NCBI GenBank assembly: GCA_963837775.1
Contig: CAWIOX010000004.1
Span: forward strand, 186,001-250,000
DNA: 64,000 nucleotides
Source: CAWIOX01 sp963837775
GTDB lineage: Bacteria > Pseudomonadota > Gammaproteobacteria > Burkholderiales > Burkholderiaceae_D
Direction: 5' to 3'
The notes beneath the pieces are model-generated. The model worked only from the letters and a program-made list of their open reading frames with translations. It was not told where the DNA came from and made no database searches. Below, piece by piece: positions 28,789 through 39,618 of the stretch. Made by a program: the position numbers and the translations under genes. Position 1 is the first letter of the stretch, and each line of letters opens with the position of its first letter.

Positions 28789-29801
28789 TAATTTTTATGC
28801 GCACCGAAGCCACTGAACATATTGCGCCATGATTGCTGACTTTTTTAGCAAGCCAGGCGATCGCGTCATCGACAACCGGAGTTATAAAACACGTTGCAAG
28901 GTAAATACGCTGTGCGGTCGCGCCAAGGGATCGAGCTCCAGACACCAGCCACCACCTTGATCAGTTCGGGAGAATAAAACCCTCCAGTTTGGCAAATAAA
29001 CGTCAACCTTGTCGAGCCTTGTGCGCTGCTCCGCCGGCGGCGGCGGCGCCCCGATCATGCTGGCGAAACATCGCTGCGCCAATACTGTAAATATCGGTCC
29101 ATGGGCCCAGGCTGCCATTCTTGACATACAACTCGGGCGGCGCAAATCCAGGCGTGTACATCGGATACAGTTTGACCAAATCGGTACGCAAGGTCTGCCG
29201 TGCGGCACCAAAATCAAGCAGGATCGGTGTGCCATCGATCCGCAAATAAATATTTGCCGGTTTCAAATCAAGATGCAGCAACTTGTTCGCATGCACTTCA
29301 CGCAAGCCGTTCAAAACCTGACTGAACATGGTGCGAATAAAGCGTTCCGGACAACGGTTTTTCGCCCGCGTCGCGACGCCGCAAAATATGTCCTGCAACG
29401 AGCGGCCTGACTCATACCCCATCACCATGTAGACCGTATCGTTGGCGCGAAAGAAATTGATCACACTGAACGACATTGGGATGCGAAATGCGCGCCAATG
29501 CACGACCTTCCTCAAAAAAACATTTCAGGCCCATCCGAAATACCGGCAGATTTGCCTCCGAAATTTGCGGCGACCAACTCGCCCGGCTGACGCAAGACGT
29601 CAGGCTGCTCGGCAAATACTCCTTGATGGCGACAGCGTTGCCGTTCTCGTCATAGGCCAGATAGACAATACTGAACCCGCCAGATGCAATCTTCTTTACA
29701 ATGCGATATCCGGAAATTTCGAGCCCGTCTGGCAGTGGGCATTGTTTTGCGTGGCCATATTTCCCTATAGCGTAGAGAATCGGATTGTGTTGATAAATCA
29801 C
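28789..29801 (-). CDS. Hanks-type serine/threonine protein kinase (frame breaks)
   Basis: About 337 codons. IASGGFSIVYLAYDENGNAV is the glycine-rich loop, VAIKEYLP contains the ATP-anchoring Lys, LLHLDLKPANIYLR is the catalytic loop (with HLDLK in place of HRDLK) and LLDFGAARQTLR the DFG motif. A TPGFAPPELY segment follows. The real C-terminus appears to be MFSGFGAHKN at 28789, after breaks near 29470, 29040, 28880 and 28820. No transmembrane segment is evident, so it is probably cytoplasmic. Encoded next to the PP2C phosphatase, forming a reversible phosphorylation pair. Confidence 0.85.
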
Positions 29802-29830
29802 ACTTTTGTAAAGAAGAAACGGGAGTCGAC

Positions 29831-30736
29831 TTGAGCATTTGCAGCATGACTGGATACGCAGTCACCACCAAAGAACCGCCGCCGGCACCTGACCATCGAA
29901 ATCAAAAGCGTCAATTCGCGCTTTCTGGATCTGCAGTTTCGCATCAATGACGATTTGCGCGCGGTCGAGCCCGCGCTGCGCGAAGCCATCATGGCCGCAT
30001 CACCCGCGGCAAGGTCGAATGCCGCCTGAGCTTTGGCCGCAAGGTGCAACGGATGCGGCCAGACGCTCAATACAACGCCTGCTTGCTGATCTGGCGGCGC
30101 TGCAAAATGCAGTGCGCCAGCACTTCATGGATGCCCGCCCTTTCGGTCAATGAACTGTTGCGCTGGCCGGGCGTCATCGCGGAAGCTGAAATCGGCCAGG
30201 AAACCTTGCAAGCCGAAATCGTCGCCGCCATGTCGCAGCCCTGGATGCCTTCGTCGATTCGCACCCGCGAAGGAGCCGCACTGGAAGCAATGCTGTGTCG
30301 CGCATCGACACGATGGACGGATCGTCCAGCGACATCACCCCACTGATTCCCAAGTGTGCTGCAGTTCCAGCAGAAAGCCACGGAACGCATGCAGGAAGCG
30401 CTCGGGTTGGCGACCAGAACGGCGCTGCCGCTGCAAGCCAGGCGCTATCGCGCCAGGAAGCGCTGGAACGCATCCGCCAGGAAGTCAGCCTGTACGGCAT
30501 CCGGATCGACGTCTCCGAAGAATTGTCGCGACTGGCCGCCCACCTGACTGAAACCCGTCAAATCCTGAAAAAAGGCGGCCAGGTCGGCAAGCGGCTGGAT
30601 TTCATGATGCAGGAACTCAACCGCGAAGCCAACACCCTGGGCTCCAAGGCTGCCGCCAAGGAATCTGTCCGATGCATCGATGGCGCTCAAGCTGCTGATC
30701 GAGCAAATGCGCGAGCAAGTGCAAAATCTGGAGTGA
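29831..30736 (+). CDS. yicC: YicC-family endoribonuclease (frame breaks)
   Basis: About 301 codons. The start is TTG at 29831 with GGGAG upstream, giving SICSMTGYA, the YicC N-terminus. IEIKSVNSRFLDLQFRIND follows, and the C-terminal DUF1732 part reads KRLDFMMQELNREANTLGSK. Breaks occur near 29875, 30000, 30130, 30290, 30350 and 30670. YicC proteins are described as endoribonucleases linked to RNA turnover and stress. Divergent from the kinase gene and upstream of gmk, a common proteobacterial order. Confidence 0.85.
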
Positions 30737-30737
30737 C

Positions 30738-30820
30738 AAATATACTCCCGCCGGTATTAAAAATAGCGCCAGCAATAATCAGCGGGAAGCAACTTGATTT
30801 CAAATATACCCCTTTTTTTT
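30738..30820 (+). repeat. Dispersed intergenic repeat, copy 6
   Basis: Left box AATATACTCCCGCCGGTATT, core ATCAGCGGGAAGC, right box AAATATACCCC. It begins two bases after the yicC stop and ends about 75 bases before gmk, so it would be in a yicC-gmk transcript. Confidence 0.82.
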
Positions 30821-30896
30821 CGTTAAAACAAAGGGTTGGACACACCAGGCCGCTTCCGCACGGGCAATTGACAATATCATTAAACAAAGGATTACC

Positions 30897-31542
30897 ATGC
30901 CCAAACAAACGCTTCTTCAGGCAGCCTGTTCATGGTGGCAGCACCATCCGGCGCCGGAAAATCCACTCTGGTCAATGCGCTGCTGGGGCAGGAGCCAGGC
31001 ATCCAGCTATCGATTTCCTTCACCACCCGCGCGCCCAGGCCGGGTGAAGAAAACGGACGCGAATACCATTTCACACCCCGGATGATTTTCTCGCAAGAAA
31101 AGAGCAAGGCGAGTTTTTGGAATCGGCTGAAGTGCATGGCAATTATTACGGCACCTCACGGCTAGCGATTGCAGAACAGATCAAGGCCGGCACCGACGTA
31201 TTGCTGGAAATCGACTGGCAAGGCGCGCAGCAGATCAAAAGGCAATTCCCGCATGCAGTCGGCATCTTCATCCTGCCGCCTTCGATAGCCGCACTCGAAG
31301 ATCGCCTGAAAAAACGCGGGCAGGATGAACCGCACATCATTACGCGCCGGCTGCTGGCCGCCGGCGGGGAAATCGCCCACGCCGGAGAGTTTGAATATGC
31401 TATTATCAATCAACAGTTTGCGACCGCATTGTCTGAATTAACGGCGATAGTCAAAGCAGCCCGTTGCAGGTTTGCACAACAAGCGGCGCGCAACACATCA
31501 CTATTTGCCCAGTTGGGCATACATGCCAATTTATTGAATTAA
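30897..31542 (+). CDS. gmk: Guanylate kinase (frame breaks)
   Basis: About 214 codons. FMVAAPSGAGKSTLVNALL is the P-loop; SISFTTRAPRPGEENGREYH is the GMP-binding region; LLEIDWQGAQQIKRQFP and IFILPPSIAALEDRLKKRG follow. Breaks near 30925 and 31090. It phosphorylates GMP to GDP and is normally essential, so the breaks are almost certainly sequence errors. It heads a gmk-rpoZ-spoT cluster that couples guanine nucleotide supply and (p)ppGpp metabolism. Confidence 0.9.
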
Positions 31543-31564
31543 GATCGCCTTTTTAGGAACATCC

Positions 31565-31768
31565 ATGGCCCGTATTACCATTGAAGATTGTATTAAGCAA
31601 ATCCCGAATCGTTTTCAACTCACGCTGTGTGCCACCTATCGCGCCCGTCAGTTGCTGCAAGGCCACACACCGAAAGTCGATGCTGACGACAAGGCAACCG
31701 TGATCGCGCTGCGGGAAATCGCAGCCGGTAAAGTAGGAATCGAAATGCTGAAGCGCGTACCTAATTAA
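31565..31768 (+). CDS. rpoZ: RNA polymerase omega subunit
   Basis: A complete 67-residue protein starting MARITIEDCIKQIPNRFQL, the omega signature, with ARQLLQGHTPKVDADDKATV and a short acidic-to-basic C-terminus. Omega assists folding of the beta' subunit and contributes to ppGpp binding in proteobacteria, which fits its position 60 bp before spoT and 23 bp after gmk. Confidence 0.97.
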   Translation: MARITIEDCIKQIPNRFQLTLCATYRARQLLQGHTPKVDADDKATVIALREIAAGKVGIEMLKRVPN

Positions 31769-31829
31769 TTGTTCAGCTGATTAAACCCTCCGTACCCGAT
31801 GAACGCCATGTGGCTTATAGCTCCCCAGC

Positions 31830-34109
31830 ATGAACCAGACACCTGCAGAATGGCCCCCATCAACAACATCTGTTAACCGGTCCGCTTCCGAGCGACCGGA
31901 GCAGTATCCTGTAGTCAACAACAAAACCACACCGAAAGACGGCAGCCAGCATGTTGTCGGTGCGCTATCGATCACGCCGCTCACGACAAAACTAGCACAG
32001 TATCTGTCTCCTTCGGACTTGAAGAAAGTCAAGGAAGCGTATCGTTTCTCGGACGAAATGCATCTGGGCCAGATGCGTAAATCCGGCGAAGCCTATATCT
32101 CCCATCCGATCGCTGTCGCTGAAATTTGTGCCGACTGGAAGCTCGATGCGCAAGCCATCATGGCGGCATTGCTGCATGACGTGATGGAAGATCAGGACGT
32201 CAAGAAAGAGGAACTGATCGAGCGTTTCGGCGCGCCGGTAGCAGCCTTGGTGGACGGCCTGTCGAAACTCGAAAAAATTGAATTCCAGAGCCAGATAGAA
32301 GCGCAGGCGGAAAATTTCCGCAAGATGCTGCTGGCTATGGCGCGCGACGTGCGCGTCATCCTCATCAAGCTGGCCGACCGCCTGCACAACATGAGCACGC
32401 TGGGCGTGATGTCGCCGGACAAAAAACGTCGTATTGCGCGCGAGACGATGGAGGTGTATGTCCCGATTGCACACCGGCTCGGACTAAACAGCATCTACCG
32501 CGAACTGCAGGATCTGTCATTTCTGCATCTGCACCCAAACCGTTACAAAACCCTGGCCAAGGCAGTAAAAGCCGCGCGCGGCAACCGCCGCGAAGTGGTC
32601 AGCAAGATCCTTGAATCGGTCAATAGCACGCTGCAAGCAGCCGGCATCGAAGCGCAAGTCTTCGGGCGCGAAAAGACGCTGTACGGCATCTACCGGAAAA
32701 TGCGCACCAAACACCTGTCATTCTCCCAGGTGCTGGATGTATACGGCTTTCGCGTGGTGGTCGACAGTTTCGCCGATTGTTATGTTGCCCTAGGCACGCT
32801 GCACGCGCTGTATAAGCCGATGCCGGGAAAATTCAAGGATTACATTGCCATTCCCAAGCTGAATGGCTATCAGTCGCTGCATACGACACTGATCGGCCCT
32901 TACGGCACGCCGGTCGAATTCCAGATTCGCACCCAGGACATGCACCGCGTGGCGGAGTCCGGAGTCGCCGCACACTGGCTCTACAAGAGCAGCGAAGCCA
33001 ATCTCTCCGACCTGCAGCAGCGCACGCACGTCTGGCTGCAATCGCTGCTCGACATCCAGAAACAGACCGGCGACTCGGCCGAATTTCTCGAACACGTAAA
33101 AGTCGATCTGTTTCCTGACTCGGTATACGTTTTTACGCCGAAGTCGACCATCATTGCACTGTCGCGGGGTGCAACCGCACTCGATTTTGCCTATACCATC
33201 CATACCGATATCGGCGATCAGGCAATTGCGACCAAGATCAACCACGAGCACGTGCCCTTGCGCACAGAATTGCACAATGGCGATATCGTCGAGATCACCA
33301 CCTCGCCTACATCGCGCCCCAGTCCGACCTGGCTCGCTTTCGTGCGCACTGGCAAGGCACGCTCGGCAATCCGGCACTACCTGCGCACCATCAATCCGGC
33401 CGAATCGCTTGAACTCGGCAGGCAACTGTTGACGCAGGCCCTTGCCGCACTCGAGATCGACACCGAAATGCCGCAAGCGTTGCTGGAACGGCTGCTCAAC
33501 GAATCCCGGGCCAAATCGATGGACGAGCTGTATCTCGACATCGGCATAGGCAAGCGGATGGCGACGCTGGTGGCGCGCCACATCATGAGCTTGTTTGAAA
33601 ACGGAAGTTCACAGTCACAGAAAATCAAAAGCCATTCTGTAACGGACAAACTCGAGCCTGTAGTTATTTATGGCAATGAAGGTACGGCGGTGCAACTTGC
33701 GCCGTGTTGCCAGCCGATACCGGGCGATCGCATCATCGGCCAGTTGAAGCGGGATCAGGGCATGATCGTCCACACAGAGGATTGCGAAGTAGCCAAACGT
33801 TTGAGCAGCAAGGAAGCAGGCCACTGGACCAGCGTGGTCTGGGGCGAGCACCTGAACCGCCGCTTCGATTGCCGGATCAAACTTCTGGTGCAAAACGAAC
33901 GAGGCATACTGGCCCGCGTGGCTGCCGAAATCAATGAATCCGATGCCAACATCATTCATGTATCGATGGATCAGGAAAAATACCTGGACCGCGCGATGAT
34001 CCACCTGTCCTTCACCCTCCAGGTCGAAAACCGCATCCACCTGGCACGCATGATCCGCAACGTGCGACGCCTGGCCGGAGTTGAGCGCCTGGAACGCGAG
34101 CGCGGGTAA
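31830..34109 (+). CDS. spoT: Bifunctional (p)ppGpp synthase/hydrolase SpoT
   Basis: A 759-residue enzyme without frameshift. Domains in order: HD hydrolase with LLHDVMEDQDVKKEELI (about 113-130), synthetase with KDYIAIPKLNGYQSLHTTLI and EFQIRTQDMHRVAE, TGS domain (about 425-490, DSVYVFTPKSTIIALSRGA), helical region, CC motif near LAPCCQPIPGD, and a C-terminal ACT domain (680-755). The intact HD motif argues for hydrolase activity. Long N-terminal tail of about 50 residues is unusual; a later start is possible. It follows gmk and rpoZ. Confidence 0.95.
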   Translation: MNQTPAEWPPSTTSVNRSASERPEQYPVVNNKTTPKDGSQHVVGALSITPLTTKLAQYLSPSDLKKVKEAYRFSDEMHLGQMRKSGEAYISHPIAVAEICADWKLDAQAIMAALLHDVMEDQDVKKEELIERFGAPVAALVDGLSKLEKIEFQSQIEAQAENFRKMLLAMARDVRVILIKLADRLHNMSTLGVMSPDKKRRIARETMEVYVPIAHRLGLNSIYRELQDLSFLHLHPNRYKTLAKAVKAARGNRREVVSKILESVNSTLQAAGIEAQVFGREKTLYGIYRKMRTKHLSFSQVLDVYGFRVVVDSFADCYVALGTLHALYKPMPGKFKDYIAIPKLNGYQSLHTTLIGPYGTPVEFQIRTQDMHRVAESGVAAHWLYKSSEANLSDLQQRTHVWLQSLLDIQKQTGDSAEFLEHVKVDLFPDSVYVFTPKSTIIALSRGATALDFAYTIHTDIGDQAIATKINHEHVPLRTELHNGDIVEITTSPTSRPSPTWLAFVRTGKARSAIRHYLRTINPAESLELGRQLLTQALAALEIDTEMPQALLERLLNESRAKSMDELYLDIGIGKRMATLVARHIMSLFENGSSQSQKIKSHSVTDKLEPVVIYGNEGTAVQLAPCCQPIPGDRIIGQLKRDQGMIVHTEDCEVAKRLSSKEAGHWTSVVWGEHLNRRFDCRIKLLVQNERGILARVAAEINESDANIIHVSMDQEKYLDRAMIHLSFTLQVENRIHLARMIRNVRRLAGVERLERERG

Positions 34110-34144
34110 TTACGCGGCTCTGCATTTTTTGTGCGTACTATCAG

Positions 34145-35486
34145 TTACTTAACTACGTGCTTATGCAGGCGGCGCAAACCCAACCACACCCCGACTGCGA
34201 TTACCGGCACCAGAAGTCCGGTAGCCACATCCGGGTTAACCGGCAGTCCGCCCGCTTTCATCGCCTTGCCGACATAGCCGAACAAGCCTGCCAGATAATA
34301 CGAAATCGCCACCACGGACAAGCCTTCGACCGACTGTTGCAGGCGTAATTGCTGAGCCGCACGGGTGTTCAGGGATTCCAGGATTTTCCTGTTCTGGCGC
34401 TCCTGCACGATGCCGACCCGGGTTCTGAGCAAGTCATTGGTATGCGCGATCCGCTCTGCCAGAGCTTCCTGGCGGCGCACCACGGACTCGCAGGTATTCA
34501 TCGCCGGCGACAGGCGGCGCGCCATGAACTCTTCCACCGTCGGCACCCCGTCGATCCGGGTCTCCCGCAATTCTTCGATGCGCGCCTTGACCAGCCGGAA
34601 ATACGCTTGCGAGGCGGCAAAACGGTAGCTGTTATCCATCGACAGCTTTTCAATCCGCGCCGCCAGTCCGGTAATGTTGCGCAACAAAATTTGCTCGTCG
34701 TCGGCGTCGCTCGACAACACATCCAGAGTTGCCTCGTCGGTATCGGTCATGGTCGCCGTCAGCGCTGCCAGTTCGCTCTCGATATCATTCAAAAGCGGCG
34801 CTGCATATTGCGCGTGCGGCAAACCCAGCAAAGCCATCATCCGATAGGTTTCCACCTCCAGCAGGCGCTGCACCACCCGCCCCGTTTGCTGCGCCTGAAA
34901 GCCGAGATCCCGGATCACGAAGCGGCTAAAGCCATCTGCCTTGACCAGAAAATCGGTCCATACTTCGCCGCCCTGCAAAACGGTGCTGCCGGCCAGCACA
35001 TCGCCATCGAGAACACTGCGCAGGCCCGCCAATGCGGCTGCATCCAGCGGCGCCGCCGGCCCCAGTGCCACATGCGCTGCGACCATCAATTTGCCCTGCA
35101 AACCCAGCAGCCAGCCCTGCGGAATCAGCGCCAGCGGCATGTGATCGAACACATCGCCGACCGGAAATTCGCCGGAGTGGATTTTGGCAAAAGTATATGT
35201 CGCGAATTCGGTATGGCATTCCCATTGCAGGCGAAACTGGCCAAAATCGTGAAAGAAATACTTGGCCTCCCCGGCCGGCGCGGCGACCCCGAAATAGGCG
35301 CACAAAGCCGGACAGGATTTCATGCTGCGCAAGATTGTCATTGCCGGCCGTGCTGTCGCCACGCGCATAGACCGCAAGATGGGTCAGGTTTTCCGAAGCC
35401 GACAGGCGCAATGAAGGACGGGAATGCACCTCGGCAGCGAGCGGTACACGCAATGGATGATTCAGACGGGAATAGGCAAAAGTCAT
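34145..35486 (-). CDS. DUF3422 membrane-anchored protein (one frame break)
   Basis: About 446 residues. The N-terminus is MTFAYSRLNHPLRVPLAAEV with ARPSL-like HSRPSLRLSA, typical of DUF3422. A frame break near 35320 lies before CPALCAYFGVAAPAGEAKYF. The C-terminal half is helical (about 250-400) and ends in a transmembrane pair (ISYYLAGLFGYVGKAM and ATGLLVPVIAVGVWLGL). Function unknown. Chosen start at 35486 follows from the conserved N-terminus. It lies between spoT and greB, convergent with spoT. Confidence 0.8.
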
Positions 35487-35554
35487 ATTGTGGATTGGGT
35501 GACAGAAAAATTGAATTTTGGTCAGACTGATGACAGTAAGCAAATCACATGCCA

Positions 35555-36143
35555 TCAAACCAAAACGCGGTTCAGGGATTCAGGGTGCAACCCCGGGCAC
35601 AGGGTAACTGACCGCCAGAATTCCAGCTCGTCGATGCCCAAAGGGGTTTTCAGGAGTACCGATTCGCCCTCGCGGGCTTTGGTAAGCGCTCTGGCCACCG
35701 GGGAAATCCAGCTGATCTTGCCATGCAGCGGATCAAGCTCGTCGATGCCGACAATGGTCACCGTGAACTCGTTGCCGGCCTGATTGCAGTACGTCACCGT
35801 GGCGCCGAAAAAAACCTGGTCCAGCCCGTAATGCACGCTCGGATCGACCACTTCGGCCAGATCCAGCCGCTTGGTCAGAAAACGGATGCGCCGGTCGATC
35901 TCGCGCAAACGCCGCTTGCCGTAAATGTAATCGCCATTCTCGGAGCGATCGCCGTTGCTCGCCGCCCACGACACGATCTGTACCACTTCAGGACGGGCAA
36001 CATCGATCAGATGCAACAACTCGTCCCGGATGCGCTGATGCCCGGCTGGAGTCATGTAATTTTTCGAGCCGGCAGGAATCGCCGACGCAGCCTCCCAGGC
36101 TTCGGTCATCCTCATCCGTCTCTTTCACAAAGGCTTTATTCAT
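35555..36143 (-). CDS. greB: Transcription elongation factor GreB (one frame break)
   Basis: About 195 residues. The start MNKAFVKETDEDD at 36143 is the typical betaproteobacterial GreB N-terminus and is joined by a break near 36095 to PAGSKNYMTPAGHQRIRDEL. SWAASNGDRSENGDYIYGKR is the coiled-coil tip region whose acidic pair enters the polymerase secondary channel, and RFLTKRLDLAEVVDP the linker. It rescues backtracked RNA polymerase by transcript cleavage. Monocistronic or with the DUF3422 gene 70 bp downstream. Confidence 0.92.
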
Positions 36144-36343
36144 AGCGATCCATTGTAGCGGCACTAATCAATAGATGCCGACATTCATATTCTTTCATGA
36201 CAATCGTAAAATATGCGATCGCGGAAAATAGACTTGGCATGCCCAGAAAAATTTGCAAAGGAATCCGAGCTCAAGAAATTGCCGCATACTGGTCATCCAA
36301 CAGCATTTATTTCGGATACACACAGATCACAAAGGCAAAAAAA

Positions 36344-36372
36344 ATCCCCCAGCCTTTGATGGACTGAGGGAT
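36344..36372 (-). terminator. Intrinsic terminator after tRNA-Val
   Basis: On the minus strand ATCCCTCAG pairs with CTGGGGGAT (one mismatch) around an 11-base loop and is followed by eight T residues. It starts 13 bases after the tRNA 3' end. Confidence 0.85.
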
Positions 36373-36384
36373 TTTTCTATGTAC

Positions 36385-36459
36385 TGGTGGTCGGTAGTGG
36401 GGTCGAACCACTGGCATCTCGCGTGTGAGGCGAGCATTCTACCGCTGAATTAACCGACC
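36385..36459 (-). tRNA. tRNA-Val (anticodon CAC)
   Basis: A cloverleaf reads on the minus strand: acceptor GGTCGGT/ACCGACC, D arm with AGCGGTAGA, anticodon stem CTCGC/GCGAG around CTCACAC (anticodon CAC for GTG Val codons), T arm AGTGG-TTCGACC-CCACT and encoded CCA at 36385-36387. An intrinsic terminator follows. It lies downstream of dnaQ. Confidence 0.95.
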
Positions 36460-36540
36460 AGACGGAATATTCTAGCAGCATTACTGCCTGTCGCACAACC
36501 ATTGAGCGCATGCCTTACATAAACAAAATCACCGAATCCG

Positions 36541-37246
36541 CTATTCTTGGCGCAACCAGACACACTCACCTTTGGTTTGCTTATCCAGACCGGCGAGCAC
36601 TGCATCGTGCTCTGCCAATTCAGCCGCAGTAGCGCTTAATACAAAAATATCGGCAAACTGAACATTATCTTCAATGGCGCCGCTTTCTGCCTCTGGCTCG
36701 TTGCTGGCAAGGTCGATAGTGAGGCTATTCTGACCGCGCGTCATCGCCAAATAGACATCCGCCAGCAATTCAGCATCCAGCAACGCACCGTGCAGGGTAC
36801 GGTGAGCATTCGATATGCCATAACGGTCACACAATGCATCCAGCGAATTCCGTTTACCCGGATGCAATTCCTTGGCTTGCGCCAGAGTGTCCGTCACTTT
36901 AGCGACAAGTTGCTCGAAGCCGGGGAGGTCGAGTCGCTTGAATTCTGCATTTAAAAATGCCAGATCGAAGGGCGCGTTGTGAATAATGATTTCGGCACCA
37001 CTCACATAATCACACAGTTCGGCAGCGATTGCATTGAATTTCGGTTTGTCGCTGAGGAACTCGGTGGTCAAGCCATGCACCGCCAACGCGCCGTCTTCCG
37101 AGTCGCGTTCTGGATTGATGTAATAGTGCAGATTATTGCCGGTAAGGCGGCGATTAATGAGTTCCACGCAACCGATTTCAATGATGCGGTCGCCGGAGTT
37201 CGTGCATTCAGGCCGGTTGTTTCAGTATCAAGTAGGATTTGACCAT
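36541..37246 (-). CDS. dnaQ: DNA polymerase III epsilon (proofreading) subunit DnaQ (frame breaks)
   Basis: About 234 residues. LLDTETTGLNART is the ExoI motif with catalytic Asp/Glu; VHGLTTEFLSDKP, IIHNAPFDLAFLNAEF (ExoII) and HGALLDAELLADVYLAM (ExoIII, with His-x4-Asp) follow. Breaks near 37237 and 37185 lie just around the start, which is therefore inferred at 37246 (expected MRQI-like N-terminus). It edits replication errors 3' to 5'. It is 38 bp downstream of rnhA on the same strand, a common pairing. Confidence 0.9.
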
Positions 37247-37284
37247 GTAATCTGTTTCGGGCATTGAGGTGTAAAAGAAGTGTA

Positions 37285-37760
37285 TTATTGGAATGGCCCA
37301 TTGAAATGTTGCTTGCGATCTATAGCAGACACCGATTGCACGCCCAGATTGGCGAGCATGTCAGCCCGCTCATTGCCATCGTGGCCGGAATGCCCGCGTA
37401 CCCAGCGCCACTGGATTCGATGTTTCGCCTGCGCCGTATCAAGCGCCTGGCCATAAATCAACATTCTTGACTGGCGCCTTGGCAGCGGTTTTCCAGCCGC
37501 GTGCCTTCCAGCCTTCTATCCATTCGGTGATGCCTTTCAATACATACTGGCTATCGGTATGCACCACCACTTCGCAAGGGCGGGTGAGCGTATTCAGCGC
37601 CTCGATCACAGCCGTCAACTCCATGCGGTTATTGGTCGTATTCAGTTCGCCGCCGAACAATTCTTTTTCCCGCTCCCCTGCCACAAACAGCACACCCCAA
37701 CCACCGGGCACCCGGGTTTCCCTTGCAGGCGCCATCAGTAAAAATTTCAACCTTATCCAT
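37285..37760 (-). CDS. rnhA: Ribonuclease HI (frame breaks)
   Basis: About 158 residues. MDKVEIFTDGACKGNPG holds the first catalytic Asp; ELNTTNNRMELTAVIEAL the second (Glu); VVVHTDSQYVLKGITEWIEG the third (Asp); the C-terminal WRWVRGHSGHDGNERADMLA contains the remaining His and Asp. Breaks near 37715 and 37450. It cleaves RNA in RNA-DNA hybrids. The gene sits 37 bp after the methyltransferase gene and before dnaQ. Confidence 0.92.
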
Positions 37761-37797
37761 ACTTGATTAATGCTCTCTCTGTTGCAAATGATGTGTT

Positions 37798-38549
37798 TTA
37801 TTGGTTGCAGGCAAGCCACTTGGCATCTTTGCGCATGTTTTTCACTCCACACGGGGCCGATCAGCCGCATACCCTTGACGCGCTTGATGGCCTGCACGAT
37901 ATACACTGCCCCGAGATAAGGCCACCACCGCTCTCCTGCTTTTTCCATGAAGGCGCAACGCCGCAACCACTTGTCCGTAGCACAAGGCGGCGCATAACAG
38001 CCGAAATGCCCCCGATCAACTTCCATATTCAGTAATTTAAGCCAATCTCTCAGGCGCGGCAGGCTGATAAATTCGCCATCCGGCGGCAAGAAAGAGGCTG
38101 CGCCGCGAGCCCGCCAGCAGCCTGGCGCAAGCCCCACAAGCTGGCCGGATTAAAGCCGCACACAATCACCCTTCCTTCCGGGATCAAGACACGATCAACT
38201 TCACGCAATACCTGATGCGGTTCGGCCGCGAACTCAAGTACATGGGGCAATATCACCAAATCCAGACTTTGCGAGGCAAATGGCAACTCGCTGAAATCAT
38301 GCGTGACGGCGACCTGCAGACCCAGGAGAGAGCGGGCGATCCGTATCGGTTACCCATTTATTGGGGCATCCGGTTGGCTGCCAGCGCATTGATTTGTGGC
38401 AAGCCAACTTGCACTGCATTGAAGCCGAATATATCGGCCGTCAACGCATCCAGTCGAGCCTGTTCCCAGGCGCGCACATAACGGCCAGCCGGCGTCTCAA
38501 GCCAGGAAGCGAGCGCTATAATGGATTTTTCGGATAACGGATCTGCCAT
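37798..38549 (-). CDS. Class I SAM-dependent methyltransferase (frame breaks)
   Basis: About 250 residues. MADPLSEKSIIALASWLETP starts the frame; SLDLVILPHVLEFAAEPHQV and REVDRVLIPEGRVIVCGFNP are motif II/III segments of small-molecule or generic methyltransferases. Breaks near 38360, 38290 and 38090. The protein lies in the usual betaproteobacterial order methyltransferase-rnhA-dnaQ. The substrate is unknown. Its ATG overlaps that of divergent gloB by two bases at CATG. Confidence 0.75.
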
Positions 38550-39342
38550 GTCTTCAATACTCACCAAACCCTTGAATATATTAGCCGTTCCGGCGTTTGA
38601 GGATAATTATTTGTGGCTGATTCATGACGGCAGCCATGCTGCGGTCGTCGACCCAGGAGATGCAGCACCCATTTTCAAGGCACTGGAAAATCTTCAGCTA
38701 ACCTTATCCGCTATTTTACTGACACACCACCATCCTGACCATATCGGCGGCGTAGCCGACTTGCTACAGCGTTTTGACGTCCCGGTATTCGGACCGCGCA
38801 ATGAGAGTATCACAGCTGTCAGGCAACTGTTATCCGAAGGTGACAGCGTGACCATTCCGGAGCTGGGCTTGCAATGACGGTATTGGATGTTCCGGGTCAT
38901 ACACTGGGCCATATCGCCTATGTTGCACAAGAACAAGGTTGGCTATTTTGCGGAGACACCTTATTTGCCGGCGGTTGCGGACGCCTGTTTGAAGGCACGC
39001 CGGCGCAGATGGCCAACTCCCTTGATAAATTGGCAGCCCTGCCAGACGATACGCAGGTCTATTGCGCACATGAATATACACTGTCCAACCTGCGCTTTGC
39101 ACTGGAAGTCGAACCTGAAAATCCGGCCCTGATCACCCGCATGCAGAACGAGCAGACGAAACGCAATCAAGGGATGGCGACTGTTCCATCCAGCATCGGA
39201 CTGGAAAAAGCCACCAATCCCTTCCTGCGCTATCGCGAACCGGCCATCGTAAAACACTTGATGGATGCGGGGAAACTGCAATCAAGATACGCCAGTTGCC
39301 GCTTTTGCCGCACTGCGTGAGTGGAAAAACAATTACCGCTAG
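38548..39342 (+). CDS. gloB: Hydroxyacylglutathione hydrolase (glyoxalase II) GloB (frame breaks)
   Basis: About 264 residues. LTHHHPDHIGG is the binuclear metal motif; DVPGHTLGHIAY and LFCGDTLFAGGCGRLFEG give the remaining ligands; YCAHEYTLSNLRFA near residue 170 belongs to the glutathione-binding part. Breaks near 38875 and 39285; the real C-terminus is AAFAALREWKNNYR. It hydrolyses S-lactoylglutathione to lactate and glutathione. Start MSSILTKPLN at 38548 overlaps the divergent methyltransferase start; a later start is possible. Confidence 0.9.
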
Positions 39343-39412
39343 GGAAAAGCAGCCGCAACCAGTGCCAATAGCTCGCCATCCAGCCACGAAAGCCGACTAA
39401 TTCATGAAAATT

Positions 39413-39495
39413 GATGGAGTATATACCAAATATACCCCGCACCCCATATAAAGAAAGGGCTGCAAAAAATACTCCATGCAGTATTATTTTCCGGA
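39413..39495 (-). repeat. Dispersed intergenic repeat, copy 7
   Basis: On the minus strand AATACTGCATGGAGTATTTT, then GGGGTGCGGGGTATATTTGG and a TATATACTCC right box. The order of parts matches the other copies. It lies between gloB and mltD, both plus strand. Confidence 0.7.
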
Positions 39496-39618
39496 AAGCA
39501 CTCTGTCAAAACGCCAAAATGTAATATCACTTGACGCAATAAAAGGCAGCTACGTACACTCTTCTGATTAATTCAATTCGGCCGCGCGATAATGGGCCGG
39601 CAAAATCAAACTGACTCT

